This document shows, in pieces, positions 1-9,095 of a stretch of 64,000 nucleotides of DNA. The position numbers were made by a program, and so were the translations under genes. Numbering within the stretch: the stretch's first letter is position 1; every line of letters begins with the position of its first letter. Source of the stretch: an uncultured Prolixibacteraceae bacterium. GTDB lineage: Bacteria > Bacteroidota > Bacteroidia > Bacteroidales > Prolixibacteraceae. Below the pieces are notes generated by a model. That model saw only the letters and a list, made by a program, of their open reading frames with translations, searched no databases and was not told where the DNA came from. The stretch is from contig CALGIG010000081.1 of assembly GCA_937915865.1 (NCBI GenBank), positions 1 to 64,000 of the forward strand, read 5' to 3'.

Positions 1-5
1 TTTCG

Positions 6-80
6 TGGGCGGTGAGGGATTCGAACCCCCGACCCTCTGGGTGTAAACCAGATGCTCTGAACCAGCTGAGCTAACCGCCC
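6..80 (-). tRNA. tRNA-Val (anticodon TAC)
   Basis: Read on the minus strand this folds as a complete cloverleaf: a 7-bp acceptor stem (GGGCGGT with ACCGCCC), a D arm with AGCTCAG, an anticodon stem TCTGG/CCAGA enclosing TTTACAC, and a T arm with GGTTCGAATCC. The anticodon TAC reads valine codons. The discriminator base is A and no CCA is encoded, so the CCA-adding enzyme elsewhere in this window would be needed to finish it. Confidence 0.97.
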
Positions 81-172
81 TCTTTTTTGTTTTTGTGAAC
101 GTGCTTTATTTTTCAAAAGCGATGCAAAGATATATCCATTTTTTAAATCTGCAAGTGTTCAGGCGAAAAAAT

Positions 173-1471
173 CTATAAAATTTCAGCCACGACAAAAGTA
201 CTTCCACCAACAAATACTAAATCGTCTTTCTCAGCATTGGCGAGGGCAGCATAAAGAGCCTGATGAACAGTTGGATAACAATTTCCAGTTAATCCATAAG
301 ATTTGGCCTTTGCTTTTAGCTCTTCAGGTCCAGTTGCCCTGGGGATCGATGCTTTTGTGAAATAATACTTCGCGTTGGCCGGTAATATTGACAAAACTTT
401 AGCCTGGTCCTTATCGTTCACCATGCCGATAATAATATGCAAATTCTTCCATGCTGTTTGATTAATTTGCTCAACAACCAAACGAATTCCTGCCTCGTTG
501 TGCCCTGTATCGCAAACTGTTAGTGGGTTATGGCCAATAATCTGCCAACGGCCAAGCAATCCGGTATTCTTTATCGTATTTATTAAACCCTTTCGAATGA
601 TTTCTTCAGTCAGATTCCATCCCTTCACGTTCAAGCCATCTATTGTCTTTAAAACAGTTGGTACATTGTAGCGCTGGTAAATCCCGAGCAAATCCAATTT
701 CAAATTGGAATACAACAGCTTACCATTTTTTTGAATATTTAGACTTTGCTTGCCATCGATGGTTAACATCGAATAATCGGTGTAATATTCCTGGTCTGCA
801 AACCAGATTTCTGATTGCCTGTTTTTAGCAAATTGTTTGAAAACCTCAGATGTTTCGACGTGAGTCTCGCCAATCACAACCGGAATGCCTTGCTTAATAA
901 TTCCGGCTTTTTCAGCTGCAATCTTTGGCAAAGTATCGCCCAACAGGTTAACATGATCGAAGCTGATATTGGTAATTACCGAAACTTCAGGGGTGATTAT
1001 ATTGGTCGAATCCAAACGTCCGCCAAGCCCAACCTCAACAACAGCTATATCAACTTCCATTTTTCGGAAATAATAGAAAGCCATTAAAACAGTCAATTCA
1101 AAAAAAGAAGGTTCCAGTTTTTCTGATACATTTTTTTCAAGATACAAATCAATAAACTGGACAACAGCTTCTTTAGTAATCATTTCTCCATTTACCCGTA
1201 TTCTTTCCCGAAAATCTTTCAGGTGAGGCGAAGTATAAAGGCCAGTTTTATAACCGGCTTCCTGTAAAACCGACGCCAGCATGTGTGAAACAGAACCTTT
1301 CCCGTTAGTTCCTGCAACATGTATAGTTTTGAAGGTGTGATGAGGATGATCAAACATATCATCGAGCCGTAGTGTATTATCCAGATTATCTTTATACGCA
1401 GCAACCCCTGTTCGTTGAAACATTGGCAGTTGGCTATATAAAAAATCTAAAACTTCAGTATATGATCGCAT
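173..1471 (-). CDS. folC: Bifunctional folylpolyglutamate/dihydrofolate synthase
   Basis: This 432-residue Mur-ligase-type enzyme adds glutamate to dihydropteroate and to folates in the cytosol, giving retained polyglutamated cofactors. The ATP-binding loop GTNGKGS is at residues 54-60, followed by the family-typical YTSPHL segment. The conserved central part VVEVGLGGRLDSTN is clear, and the C-terminal domain contains CDTGHNEAG. Length is normal for the family. The start codon is ATG with no Shine-Dalgarno sequence. It stands alone on the minus strand, divergent from the PIN-PhoH gene, with about 90 bases between its stop and the tRNA. I cannot tell from sequence whether both ligase activities are present; in Bacteroidota one gene usually does both. 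Confidence 0.95.
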   Translation of the reverse strand: MRSYTEVLDFLYSQLPMFQRTGVAAYKDNLDNTLRLDDMFDHPHHTFKTIHVAGTNGKGSVSHMLASVLQEAGYKTGLYTSPHLKDFRERIRVNGEMITKEAVVQFIDLYLEKNVSEKLEPSFFELTVLMAFYYFRKMEVDIAVVEVGLGGRLDSTNIITPEVSVITNISFDHVNLLGDTLPKIAAEKAGIIKQGIPVVIGETHVETSEVFKQFAKNRQSEIWFADQEYYTDYSMLTIDGKQSLNIQKNGKLLYSNLKLDLLGIYQRYNVPTVLKTIDGLNVKGWNLTEEIIRKGLINTIKNTGLLGRWQIIGHNPLTVCDTGHNEAGIRLVVEQINQTAWKNLHIIIGMVNDKDQAKVLSILPANAKYYFTKASIPRATGPEELKAKAKSYGLTGNCYPTVHQALYAALANAEKDDLVFVGGSTFVVAEIL

Positions 1472-1587
1472 AGAAAAAACTTATGAACATTGTTCCGTTT
1501 AAAAATAATGGCTGTAAAATTAGACGTTATCAGGCTTATTCCGTCCTTATTTTTCTAAATTTATGGAAACCTTAATGAAGTGAGTCA

Positions 1588-2919
1588 ATGGCAAAGAAAA
1601 AGCAAACCAAAATATTTGTTCTCGACACTAATGTGATTTTGCACGATCATACCAGTATTTACCAATTTCAGGATAACGATATTGTGATTCCAATAACTGT
1701 TCTGGAAGAGCTCGATAAATTCAAGCGGGGCAATGACCCAATTAACTTTCAGGCACGTGAATTCGTGCGCGAACTCGATGAAATTGTTGGAGACAAACTT
1801 TTTAATGGTGGGATAAAACTTGGACCGGACAAAGGGAAACTAATTATTGAGCCAGGTAAACCAATTCCTGAAGAAATGCGACATTCGTTCAAAGAAGATA
1901 TTCCTGATCATCGTATTCTGGCCATTGCCATGCACATAGGGCAGAAATACCCCGATCGTCCCACTATATTGGTTTCGAAAGATATTAACCTGAGAATGAA
2001 GGCCAAATCGCTTAGGATACAAGCTGAAGATTATTACAACGATAAAGTAAAAGATATTCAGCATATCAATAAAAGTGTGACCGAGCTCACGAACTTCGAC
2101 GATGCGTTGATTGAAAAATTGTATAATGAAGGAACACTTCCCCTGGAAGTAATGAACCTGGAACAGTCACCTGAAATTAACGAATACTACATTATAAAAT
2201 CACCCAAAGCAAGCGTTTTAGGCCGTTACGATGGCGGATTAAAAAAAATGGCGCGTGTTGAAAAGAAAACTGCTTACGGAATTAAACCCCGAAATGCTGA
2301 GCAAACATTTAGTCTTGATGCTTTGTTTAATCCTGATATTAAGCTTGTTGCATTAACAGGGAAGGCTGGAACAGGAAAAACTTTGCTTGCACTTGCTGCC
2401 GCATTGGAACAGCATAAAAGCTTTGGGCAAATTCTTCTAGCACGGCCTATCGTTGCATTGAGCAATCGCGATTTGGGTTATCTGCCAGGCGATGCGCAGG
2501 AAAAGATCAACCCATATATGCAGCCATTGTTCGACAACCTTGCGGTGATAAAACACAACTATAACCCACGTAGCATGGAATACCAGAAGATTGAGGAGTT
2601 ACTGAAAGATGAGCGCCTGATTATTACTCCATTGGCATATATTCGTGGGCGTAGCCTCTCAAATTCCTATTTTATTATTGATGAGGCGCAGAATCTTACC
2701 CCACATGAAATTAAAACCATTATTACCAGGGCTGGCGAAGGAACAAAATTGGTTTTCACAGGCGACTTACAGCAAATCGATTCTCCTTATTTGGATATGA
2801 AGTCGAACGGATTGGCTTATATGACCGAGAAAATGAAAGACCACGAGGTTTTTGCACATGTCAATCTGGTAAAAGGAGAACGGAGTTATTTGGCAGAGCT
2901 GGCCAGCGACCTGCTTTAA
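1588..2919 (+). CDS. PIN domain-PhoH ATPase fusion (YlaK/PhoH2 type)
   Basis: The 443-residue protein joins an N-terminal PIN nuclease domain to a PhoH-type ATPase. The PIN part shows FVLDTNVILHD near residue 10 and further acidic residues (EELDKFKRG, and DHRILAIA near 110), which fit a metal-dependent RNase site. The ATPase part has a P-loop GKAGTGKT around residues 255-262 and a Walker B IIDEAQNL around 363. Related PhoH2 proteins have been shown to unwind and cleave RNA in an ATP-dependent way; I infer a similar cytosolic role. It starts at ATG and has no close co-directional partner: about 165 bases separate it from mtaB. Confidence 0.93.
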   Translation: MAKKKQTKIFVLDTNVILHDHTSIYQFQDNDIVIPITVLEELDKFKRGNDPINFQAREFVRELDEIVGDKLFNGGIKLGPDKGKLIIEPGKPIPEEMRHSFKEDIPDHRILAIAMHIGQKYPDRPTILVSKDINLRMKAKSLRIQAEDYYNDKVKDIQHINKSVTELTNFDDALIEKLYNEGTLPLEVMNLEQSPEINEYYIIKSPKASVLGRYDGGLKKMARVEKKTAYGIKPRNAEQTFSLDALFNPDIKLVALTGKAGTGKTLLALAAALEQHKSFGQILLARPIVALSNRDLGYLPGDAQEKINPYMQPLFDNLAVIKHNYNPRSMEYQKIEELLKDERLIITPLAYIRGRSLSNSYFIIDEAQNLTPHEIKTIITRAGEGTKLVFTGDLQQIDSPYLDMKSNGLAYMTEKMKDHEVFAHVNLVKGERSYLAELASDLL

Positions 2920-2944
2920 CATTGCTACAGATACGATTTTACCG

Positions 2945-3010
2945 CAGATTTCTCAGATTCATACTGATTGGTATACTTTGCGTGAATTTGTGTAATCTGT
3001 GGTAAATTTT
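2945..3010. repeat. Imperfect inverted repeat of the CAGATT/AATCTG type
   Basis: An arm beginning TTTTACCGCAGATT near 2947 is matched by AATCTGTGGTAAA near 2995-3006, with further degenerate CAGATT/GATT units between. Similar loose 'cacagatt' palindromes are scattered through intergenic DNA of many Bacteroidota. It lies between the PIN-PhoH stop and the mtaB promoter. It could act as a weak bidirectional terminator, but it has no T run. Confidence 0.5.
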
Positions 3011-3038
3011 TATTTACATCGCTATGCGCCCAATACTT

Positions 3039-3069
3039 TTTGACACGAGCTTATTCTTTCGTATTTTTG
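3039..3069 (+). promoter_or_regulatory. Promoter of mtaB
   Basis: TTTG at 3039-3042 and TATTTTTG at 3062-3069 are separated by 19 bases, a close match to the Bacteroidota -33/-7 consensus (TTTG, then TAnnTTTG). Transcription would begin near 3076. The open frame extends back to a TTG at 3040, inside this promoter, so that codon cannot be the translation start. Confidence 0.7.
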
Positions 3070-3084
3070 CCGCCTGATTTTCAG

Positions 3085-4407
3085 ATGATGGGAAAGATTT
3101 TAATGGAATATTCAGGCAAAAAAGCTTCGTTTTACACACTCGGTTGCAAATTAAACTTTTCGGAAACATCGAGTATTGCACGTCGTTTCGAAGAATTGGG
3201 TTTTGAGCGTGTCGATTTCGACGAAACAGCTGATGCTATTGTAATTAACTCGTGCTCGGTTACTGCTGAAGGAGATAAAAAAACAAGAAATATTATTCGC
3301 CAGGCAATACGAAAAAACCCGAATGCTTTGATTGTCGTAACTGGTTGCTATGCCCAGCTTCAACCTGAAACCATTCGAAAAATTAATGGGGTTGACGTGA
3401 TTATAGGATCTTCTGAAAAACAGAACATAACCGATTATCTGGGCAATCTGAGTAAGAAAGAACAGCCTGAAGTTCATATTCACAAACCGAGGGATATCCG
3501 TAATTACTTTCACGCTTACTCGTATGGCGATCGTACCCGTAGTTTCCTGAAGGTTCAGGATGGATGCGATTATTACTGCACTTACTGCACAATACCTTTC
3601 GCTCGCGGACGAAGCCGTAACGACAACATAGCCAATACAGTTGCTGAAGCGCGAGAGATAGTTGCCAAAGGCACTCTCGAAATTATCCTGACTGGTGTAA
3701 ACATAGGAGATTTTGGCAAGTCTACAGGTGAAGAATTTATTGATTTACTTCGCGAGCTCGATAAAATTGAGGAGCTAAAACGCATTCGCATTTCATCTGT
3801 TGAACCAAATTTACTGACCGACGAAATCATTGATTTTGCGGCACAATCGAAACGAATAATGCCGCATTTCCATTTGCCTCTTCAATCGGGGTCGAACAAT
3901 GTGTTGGAAATGATGAAACGAAAATACAAACGCGAAGTCTTTGAAAGCCGGGTTTCCAAAATAAAAAAAGAACTTCCTCATGCTTTTATTGGCGTTGATG
4001 TTATTGCTGGAACGAATGGCGAAACCGACGATTTTTTTCGTGATTCGTATCGGTTTATTGCCGACCTGGATGTATCACAGCTTCATGCTTTCCCTTATTC
4101 GGAAAGACCGGGAACCAAAGCGTTGGAGATAAAACCGGTTGTGCCTGTTGACGAACGAAAACAAAGAACACAGCGTCTCATTAGTCTTTCCAACCGAAAA
4201 ACAAACTATTTTTACCAGCAACATTTGGGAACTATTCGTGATGTTCTTTTTGAAGAAGAAAAAGAGAAAAAATCAATTTCAGGATTTACTGATAATTATA
4301 TTCGCGTTGAAACCAAGTTTCAGGAAGGAATGGAAAACAAGATACTTCGAGTAAAACTCGAAAATATTTTACCAAACGGTAACGTTTGGGGAAGCATACA
4401 TACATGA
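3085..4407 (+). CDS. mtaB: tRNA (t6A37)-C2 methylthiotransferase MtaB
   Basis: A 440-residue radical SAM methylthiotransferase that converts t6A37 to ms2t6A37 in tRNAs reading ANN codons. The UPF0004 domain contributes its three cluster cysteines in TLGCKLN, NSCSV and TGCYAQ. The radical SAM cluster is CDYYCTYC (Cx3Cx2C), and a TRAM-like C-terminal region follows (DNYIRVE). The start is chosen as the first ATG downstream of the predicted promoter; ATGs at 3088 and 3103 are alternatives. MtaB is preferred over MiaB because of the LGCKLN opening and the overall length. MiaA, which makes a different A37 modification, is encoded far to the right in the same window. Confidence 0.93.
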   Translation: MMGKILMEYSGKKASFYTLGCKLNFSETSSIARRFEELGFERVDFDETADAIVINSCSVTAEGDKKTRNIIRQAIRKNPNALIVVTGCYAQLQPETIRKINGVDVIIGSSEKQNITDYLGNLSKKEQPEVHIHKPRDIRNYFHAYSYGDRTRSFLKVQDGCDYYCTYCTIPFARGRSRNDNIANTVAEAREIVAKGTLEIILTGVNIGDFGKSTGEEFIDLLRELDKIEELKRIRISSVEPNLLTDEIIDFAAQSKRIMPHFHLPLQSGSNNVLEMMKRKYKREVFESRVSKIKKELPHAFIGVDVIAGTNGETDDFFRDSYRFIADLDVSQLHAFPYSERPGTKALEIKPVVPVDERKQRTQRLISLSNRKTNYFYQQHLGTIRDVLFEEEKEKKSISGFTDNYIRVETKFQEGMENKILRVKLENILPNGNVWGSIHT

Positions 4408-4437
4408 GACATGACGCTCGGAGTATAAATGATGAAC

Positions 4438-4472
4438 TGTCAACAATTATAACAACGATAACAAATACAACT
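4438..4472. repeat. Dispersed AAC/GTT-rich repeat, copy 1
   Basis: An A/C-rich stretch with the core TATAACAACGATAACAAA lies just before the next gene. The same core recurs, reverse-complemented and slightly changed, near 34002-34034 and 34637-34670. It probably forms part of the untranslated leader of the inositol monophosphatase gene. Confidence 0.5.
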
Positions 4473-4480
4473 CAGAAAAC

Positions 4481-5272
4481 ATGAAGCTCGAAATACTTTG
4501 CACTCAAGTACAGGAACTGGCCAGGGAAGTCGGTCAATTTATTGACGGAGAGAGGCTAAAATTTACTTCTGATGACATTATTCACAAAGGAAAAGCCGAC
4601 ATGGTAACTTACGTTGATAAAACTTCGGAAGCCCGTATTGTGGAAAAACTACGGAAAATATTGCCCGGATCGGGATTTATTGCAGAAGAAGGAACAGCCA
4701 TGGATAACGGTGAGAAATACCGTTGGGTAATTGATCCACTCGATGGAACAACCAATTATATTCATGGAATTTCGCCTTTTTGTGTTAGCATCGGTTTGAT
4801 GGAAGATCAGGAGGTAATTCTTGGAGTGGTTTATGAAATTAGCCTCGATGAAATGTTCTATGCATGGAAAGGGAGTAAAGCTTACCTGAATGGCCGCGAA
4901 ATTCAGGTTTCGAAAGCTAGCTCAACTGCTGATTCGCTTATTGCCACTGGCTTTCCGTATTATGATTTTTCGAAGCTTGACAAATACATGGAAACTATGA
5001 GTTATTTCATGAGAAATTCGCATGGAATGCGTCGCCTGGGCTCTGCCGCAGCGGATATGGCCTATGTGGCTGCAGGCCGTTTCGAAGGATTTTATGAACA
5101 CGCCCTTCACGCTTGGGATGTCGCCGCCGGAATTATTATCCTGAAACAGGCTGGAGGTAGAGTTTGTGATTTCAATGGTGGTGAAAACTATTTGTTTGGC
5201 GGTGAAATGATTGCTTGCAATGCTAATTATTTTGATGAATTTTACAGTATAGTACATAAGCATTTATCGTAA
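4481..5272 (+). CDS. Inositol monophosphatase family protein
   Basis: A 263-residue Mg-dependent phosphatase of the SuhB/IMPase fold. The metal-binding signature DPLDGTTN is at residues 85-92, preceded by the glutamates of FIAEEGT. The second family motif WDVAAGIIILKQAGG is near the C-terminus. Family members hydrolyse inositol monophosphate or other small phosphomonoesters such as 3'-phosphoadenosine 5'-phosphate, and the sequence does not say which is used here. It is cytosolic, with no signal peptide. The next gene begins about 14 bases after its stop, so the two are probably cotranscribed. Confidence 0.9.
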   Translation: MKLEILCTQVQELAREVGQFIDGERLKFTSDDIIHKGKADMVTYVDKTSEARIVEKLRKILPGSGFIAEEGTAMDNGEKYRWVIDPLDGTTNYIHGISPFCVSIGLMEDQEVILGVVYEISLDEMFYAWKGSKAYLNGREIQVSKASSTADSLIATGFPYYDFSKLDKYMETMSYFMRNSHGMRRLGSAAADMAYVAAGRFEGFYEHALHAWDVAAGIIILKQAGGRVCDFNGGENYLFGGEMIACNANYFDEFYSIVHKHLS

Positions 5273-5286
5273 ATTCTTTGTCATTC

Positions 5287-6321
5287 ATGACTTCATCTGT
5301 CGCCATTGTCATTCTTAACTGGAACGGAGCGAAACTGTTACGTCAGTTTTTACCGTCGGTAATTCAATTCAGTAGAAATGAGTTTGTCCGTATTGTTGTG
5401 GCCGACAATGGCTCAATCGACGATTCTCTTCAGATACTGCAAGCTGAATTTTCACAGGTTGAAATTCTTGATCTGAAACAGAATTTTGGTTTTGCACTCG
5501 GGTACAATGAAGCTTTAAAACAGATTGATTCAGACTATTACGTCATCTTAAATTCGGATGTTGAAGTAACTCAAGGTTGGCTCAATGAACCTATTCGCTT
5601 AATGGATACCGACGTGACAATTGCTGCCGTTCAGCCAAAAATATTAAGCTATAATCAGAAATCACACTTCGAATATGCTGGGGCTGCCGGTGGATTTATC
5701 GACCGTTTTGGCTACCCTTTTTGTCGCGGGCGAATTTTTAATGAAATTGAAGACGATCATGGACAATACGACAATCAGTCGGATATTTTTTGGGCTTCGG
5801 GTGCCTGCATGTTTGTGAGGGCAAAATTATTTCATGAATCAGGAGGATTTGATACTAATTTTTGGGCGCACATGGAAGAAATTGATTTGTGTTGGCGTTT
5901 GAAAAACAAAGGTTACCACATTGTTTACACTCCAGAAAGTACAGTTTATCATTTAGGCGGAGGCAGTTTACCCTACCAAAGTCCGAAGAAGCTTTATCTC
6001 AATTTCAGAAATAACCTTTGGATGCTCTACAAAAACCTGCCGGCTAAACAACTTTTTTATATCATTTTTTTTCGCATGGTTCTTGATGGAGTTGCTGCTT
6101 TGAAATTGCTTGCCGAATTTAATTTAAATGGCATTCGAAGCGTATTGAAAGCGCATTTTCATTTCTATCGTTCGCTGCCTGCATTGCATCGCAAGAGGCG
6201 CCAAACCACAAAAGCCGGTCACTTACCATCTTGTGCCAGAAGGTTGCCGTTAAGCATTGTTTTTCAATTTTATATACGGAAAAAGAAATTATTTAGCGAA
6301 ATCTCAAAAGACTTATTTTAA
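5287..6321 (+). CDS. Family 2 glycosyltransferase, rhamnosyltransferase-like
   Basis: A 344-residue GT-A fold transferase. It opens with VAIVILNWNG; the nucleotide-sugar site includes VVADNGSIDDS and the DxD-like LNSDVEV, and the acceptor region carries the ANWAHMEEIDLCWR-like segment FWAHMEEIDLCWRLK. This pattern is typical of GT2 enzymes that add sugars to surface polysaccharide or lipid carriers. The C-terminal 80 residues are hydrophobic in part and then basic, suggesting attachment to the inner membrane face. The frame opens at a TTG at 5278, but the ATG at 5287 is the more likely start. Sugar and acceptor cannot be read from the sequence. It follows the phosphatase gene closely. Confidence 0.87.
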   Translation: MTSSVAIVILNWNGAKLLRQFLPSVIQFSRNEFVRIVVADNGSIDDSLQILQAEFSQVEILDLKQNFGFALGYNEALKQIDSDYYVILNSDVEVTQGWLNEPIRLMDTDVTIAAVQPKILSYNQKSHFEYAGAAGGFIDRFGYPFCRGRIFNEIEDDHGQYDNQSDIFWASGACMFVRAKLFHESGGFDTNFWAHMEEIDLCWRLKNKGYHIVYTPESTVYHLGGGSLPYQSPKKLYLNFRNNLWMLYKNLPAKQLFYIIFFRMVLDGVAALKLLAEFNLNGIRSVLKAHFHFYRSLPALHRKRRQTTKAGHLPSCARRLPLSIVFQFYIRKKKLFSEISKDLF

Positions 6322-6587
6322 GAAATTGCACATCGCAATAACGAAAAATAAATGTTTCCTCACTTAAAGCCGTAAGCAGGTTTTTCAACTGCATTCAATT
6401 GTCATCTGCTGTTTCCCAAGTTTATTGGTCTACAGATGGCTTGAAAATAAAGGTATTGCTACAGTTCTAATGTCAAATCAAGTTAATTTGTACTTTAAAT
6501 GCGAATTGTTAAAAAATGTAAAAATCATTTATTATTTTTGGCATAATAAGTGTAGTAACCTGAACGTTATTTTGATAAACCCGTTTC
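6322..6587. other. 266-base intergenic region without a supported gene
   Basis: There is no convincing coding frame here. A 74-codon frame begins at 6425 but runs into the next gene in another frame and has no family look. Short complementary stretches (AGCAG and CTGCT around 6375-6410) suggest weak secondary structure. The right part holds the promoter of the beta-helix lipoprotein gene. Confidence 0.5.
6533..6540 (+). promoter_or_regulatory. -7 box of the beta-helix lipoprotein gene
   Basis: TATTTTTG matches the TAnnTTTG consensus exactly. A TTGT near 6506-6509 is a possible -33 element, but its spacing (about 23) is longer than ideal. Predicted leader length to the TTG start is about 40 bases. 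Confidence 0.5.
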
Positions 6588-8030
6588 TTGAAAAATCTGC
6601 TCAATATATTGTTTGTTTTACTACTCCTGGGATACTTGATCTCATGTGAAGATGATAAATACATTTCATCCACCAACGCCAAGCTTCGTTTCTCGGTTGA
6701 TACCGTGATGTTTGATACAATATTTACTTCAATTGGTTCAACGACTCAACATCTCAAAATTTATAACCCTTATGATCAGAAAGTATTGATTTCATCAATC
6801 AAACTTGCAAAAGGAACATCTTCATGTTTTCGGTTAAATATCAATGGAATAGCATCCAATGAAGTTCAAAATTTAGAGATAGCGCCATTGGATAGTATGT
6901 ACATATTTGTTGAAGTAACTGTTGATCCAAACGGACAAAATTTGCCTTTAGTTGTTAAAGATTCGATAGAGTTTATAACAAATACCAACCGACAGGATGT
7001 TGATCTGGTTGCCTGGGGACAAGATTTTAAACTTATTAAAGGCAAAATCCTAAAAAATTCAACCTGGACAAACGAGAAGCCATATTTAGTATATTCTGAC
7101 TCTTATGTCGATAGCACATCAACATTAACTATTCAACCCGGAACAAAAATTTACTTTCATAAAGAAGCGGGTTTGCATATCGAAGGCAAGCTTGTAGCAA
7201 AAGGTACTATTGTAAATCCTATTCTTTTTCATAGTGATAGGCTTGAGGCTTCCTATCAAAATGTTCCAGATCAATGGGATGGCATTACATTGTATGCCGG
7301 AAGTAAAGGTAATGAACTTTCAAATGTCGAAATTAAAAATGCCAATATCGGGTTAATGATTGGTAGTGTTGGTAAAAAAACTTCTGATGTAAAACTGAAC
7401 AATGTTAAAATTCAAAACATGGCGTATGCCGGAATTTTTGCAATTCAGTCCGACATTCAGGCTATTAATTGTTTGATTAGTAATTGTGGATATTATGCTG
7501 CGGCTTTGCTTGTTAGTGGAAATTATGAGTTTAACCATTCGACTATTGCAAATTACTGGCATAATGGATATGGTTTTAAACCCCGTAGCACTTCATCAGT
7601 ATATATATCAAATATATTAACATTGTCTAGTGATAAGAAAGATTATATTGGCGACATTACAAAAGCCGACTTCTCCAATTGTATAATTACAGGAAACTTA
7701 AGTGGTTCGAATGAAATTGTATTGAAAAACAGTACTGATAAAATATTTAACTACCAGTTTAACAGGTGTATACTTCAACTTGAAAAAACTGATGTTTTCA
7801 AGAGTAACACTCATTATCTGAATTGTTTTAAAGTTAGCCCCGATTCTATTTTCGTTGATCCTTACGAAAAGTATAATTTTGAACTTGACTCGCTTAGTCG
7901 GGCTAAAGACGTTGCTGATAAAACAATAAGTAAGTTATATCCCTACGATTTGAAAGGACGTAATCGTTTGCTTGACGCGGGCCCTGATTTGGGAGCCTTG
8001 GAATGGCAGGAAAAGAAAACTAAAAAGTAG
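6588..8030 (+). CDS. Lipoprotein with parallel beta-helix repeats
   Basis: A 480-residue predicted outer-membrane or surface lipoprotein. The N-terminus is a signal peptide with the lipobox LISC followed by EDD. Residues about 30-150 look like an Ig-like fold (VDTVMFDTIFTSIGSTT). From about 180 on, repeated short strands such as GLHIEGKLVAKG and IQNMAYAGIFAIQ indicate a right-handed parallel beta-helix, a fold used for polysaccharide binding or cleavage. The C-terminus (DLKGRNRLLDAGPDLGALEW) is usual in these Bacteroidota proteins. Translation must start at TTG 6588, because an in-frame stop lies at 6576-6578 and this codon gives a complete signal peptide. No catalytic residues can be assigned. 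Confidence 0.8.
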   Translation: MKNLLNILFVLLLLGYLISCEDDKYISSTNAKLRFSVDTVMFDTIFTSIGSTTQHLKIYNPYDQKVLISSIKLAKGTSSCFRLNINGIASNEVQNLEIAPLDSMYIFVEVTVDPNGQNLPLVVKDSIEFITNTNRQDVDLVAWGQDFKLIKGKILKNSTWTNEKPYLVYSDSYVDSTSTLTIQPGTKIYFHKEAGLHIEGKLVAKGTIVNPILFHSDRLEASYQNVPDQWDGITLYAGSKGNELSNVEIKNANIGLMIGSVGKKTSDVKLNNVKIQNMAYAGIFAIQSDIQAINCLISNCGYYAAALLVSGNYEFNHSTIANYWHNGYGFKPRSTSSVYISNILTLSSDKKDYIGDITKADFSNCIITGNLSGSNEIVLKNSTDKIFNYQFNRCILQLEKTDVFKSNTHYLNCFKVSPDSIFVDPYEKYNFELDSLSRAKDVADKTISKLYPYDLKGRNRLLDAGPDLGALEWQEKKTKK

Positions 8031-8075
8031 GAGAGTATAGTTAATATTGTTGCTGTCTATCCATTTAATTAAATC

Positions 8076-9095
8076 ATGAATTTTCTTAGGTTTTTTCTTT
8101 TTTCTTTGACGTTTCTGGTTAATCAGGTTTATGGACAAAAACCGGAGTTTACGATTTTGTTTTATAATACCGAAAACTTTTTTGATTGCGAGAATGACAC
8201 AACCACCAGTGATGAAGAATATTTGGCAAATGCTGATAGAAATTGGACACCTCAACGATTTCATTTAAAGGCAGAACGGTTGGCTAAAGTAATTGTTGCT
8301 GCTGGAAAATGGAATGCTCCATTGCTGGTTGGCTTGTGCGAGATAGAAAATCGTGATGTTCTTGAAACACTTGTCAAAACTGACCCATTGACAAAGATCC
8401 ATTATAAGATAATTCAGAAAGATTCTCCTGATCCACGAGGAATAGAAGTGGCTTTATTGTATCGTTCCGATTTATTTCACCCGCTTGATTATAATATTAT
8501 ACCAGTGAATGATACACAAAATCCTAAGTTCAGGACCAGGGATATATTGAAAGTTGTAGGAACTATAGGAAATAAAGATACGTTAATAGTATATGTTAAT
8601 CATTGGCCCAGTCGCTACGGTGGCATTATGGAAACCCAAAGGTACAGGGCAATAGCTGCCCGAAAACTTAAGGCGGCTGTAAATGAAGATTTGTCTAAAA
8701 ATCCCAATCAAAAGATTGTCTGTATGGGCGATTTCAATGATACGCCCGCCGATCAGAGTATTGCTAGTCAATTGGGCGCAAAACCTTTGCAAGCAGCAAA
8801 AAATAATGACTTGATAAACCTTTCAGATAGCTGGTTGACCAATGAGATATTGACAATTAAATCAAAATATAGATGGGAAGTATTCGATCAGTTCATTGTT
8901 TCTTCAGGTTTCATGAATTCTAAAAGTGGAATTTTATATGTTAATGCAGAAATTTTCAAAGAAAGTTTTTTACTGGAAAAAGATATTACGTATGGAGGAG
9001 TGAAACCAAAGCGAACATACCTGGGTTTCAAATATCACAATGGTTTTTCCGATCATTTGCCAATAATCCTTCATTTTCAATTAACCGATTATTAA
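8076..9095 (+). CDS. Secreted endonuclease/exonuclease/phosphatase family protein
   Basis: A 339-residue protein with a cleavable signal peptide (to about VYGQ, residue 21) and an EEP fold. The motifs follow in order: LFYNTENFFD, LCEIENRD (metal-binding Glu), VNHWPSRYGG (His), MGDFNDTP (Asp/Asn pair) and the terminal SDHLPII (Asp-His). All catalytic positions of the DNase I-like fold appear intact. Exported members of this group in Bacteroidota are thought to degrade extracellular nucleic acids or phosphoesters; the substrate is not shown by sequence. Its stop codon overlaps the stop of the convergent CCA-transferase gene by four bases. Confidence 0.88.
   Translation: MNFLRFFLFSLTFLVNQVYGQKPEFTILFYNTENFFDCENDTTTSDEEYLANADRNWTPQRFHLKAERLAKVIVAAGKWNAPLLVGLCEIENRDVLETLVKTDPLTKIHYKIIQKDSPDPRGIEVALLYRSDLFHPLDYNIIPVNDTQNPKFRTRDILKVVGTIGNKDTLIVYVNHWPSRYGGIMETQRYRAIAARKLKAAVNEDLSKNPNQKIVCMGDFNDTPADQSIASQLGAKPLQAAKNNDLINLSDSWLTNEILTIKSKYRWEVFDQFIVSSGFMNSKSGILYVNAEIFKESFLLEKDITYGGVKPKRTYLGFKYHNGFSDHLPIILHFQLTDY

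Noticed and set aside
3040..3084. Extended N-terminus of MtaB from a TTG
   Set aside because: The codons lie within a well-formed promoter, so they are unlikely to be transcribed, and the family starts later.
6425..6649. Open frame of 74 codons between the glycosyltransferase and lipoprotein genes
   Set aside because: It overlaps the lipoprotein gene in another frame, contains the -7 box of that gene and has no recognisable fold or signal.
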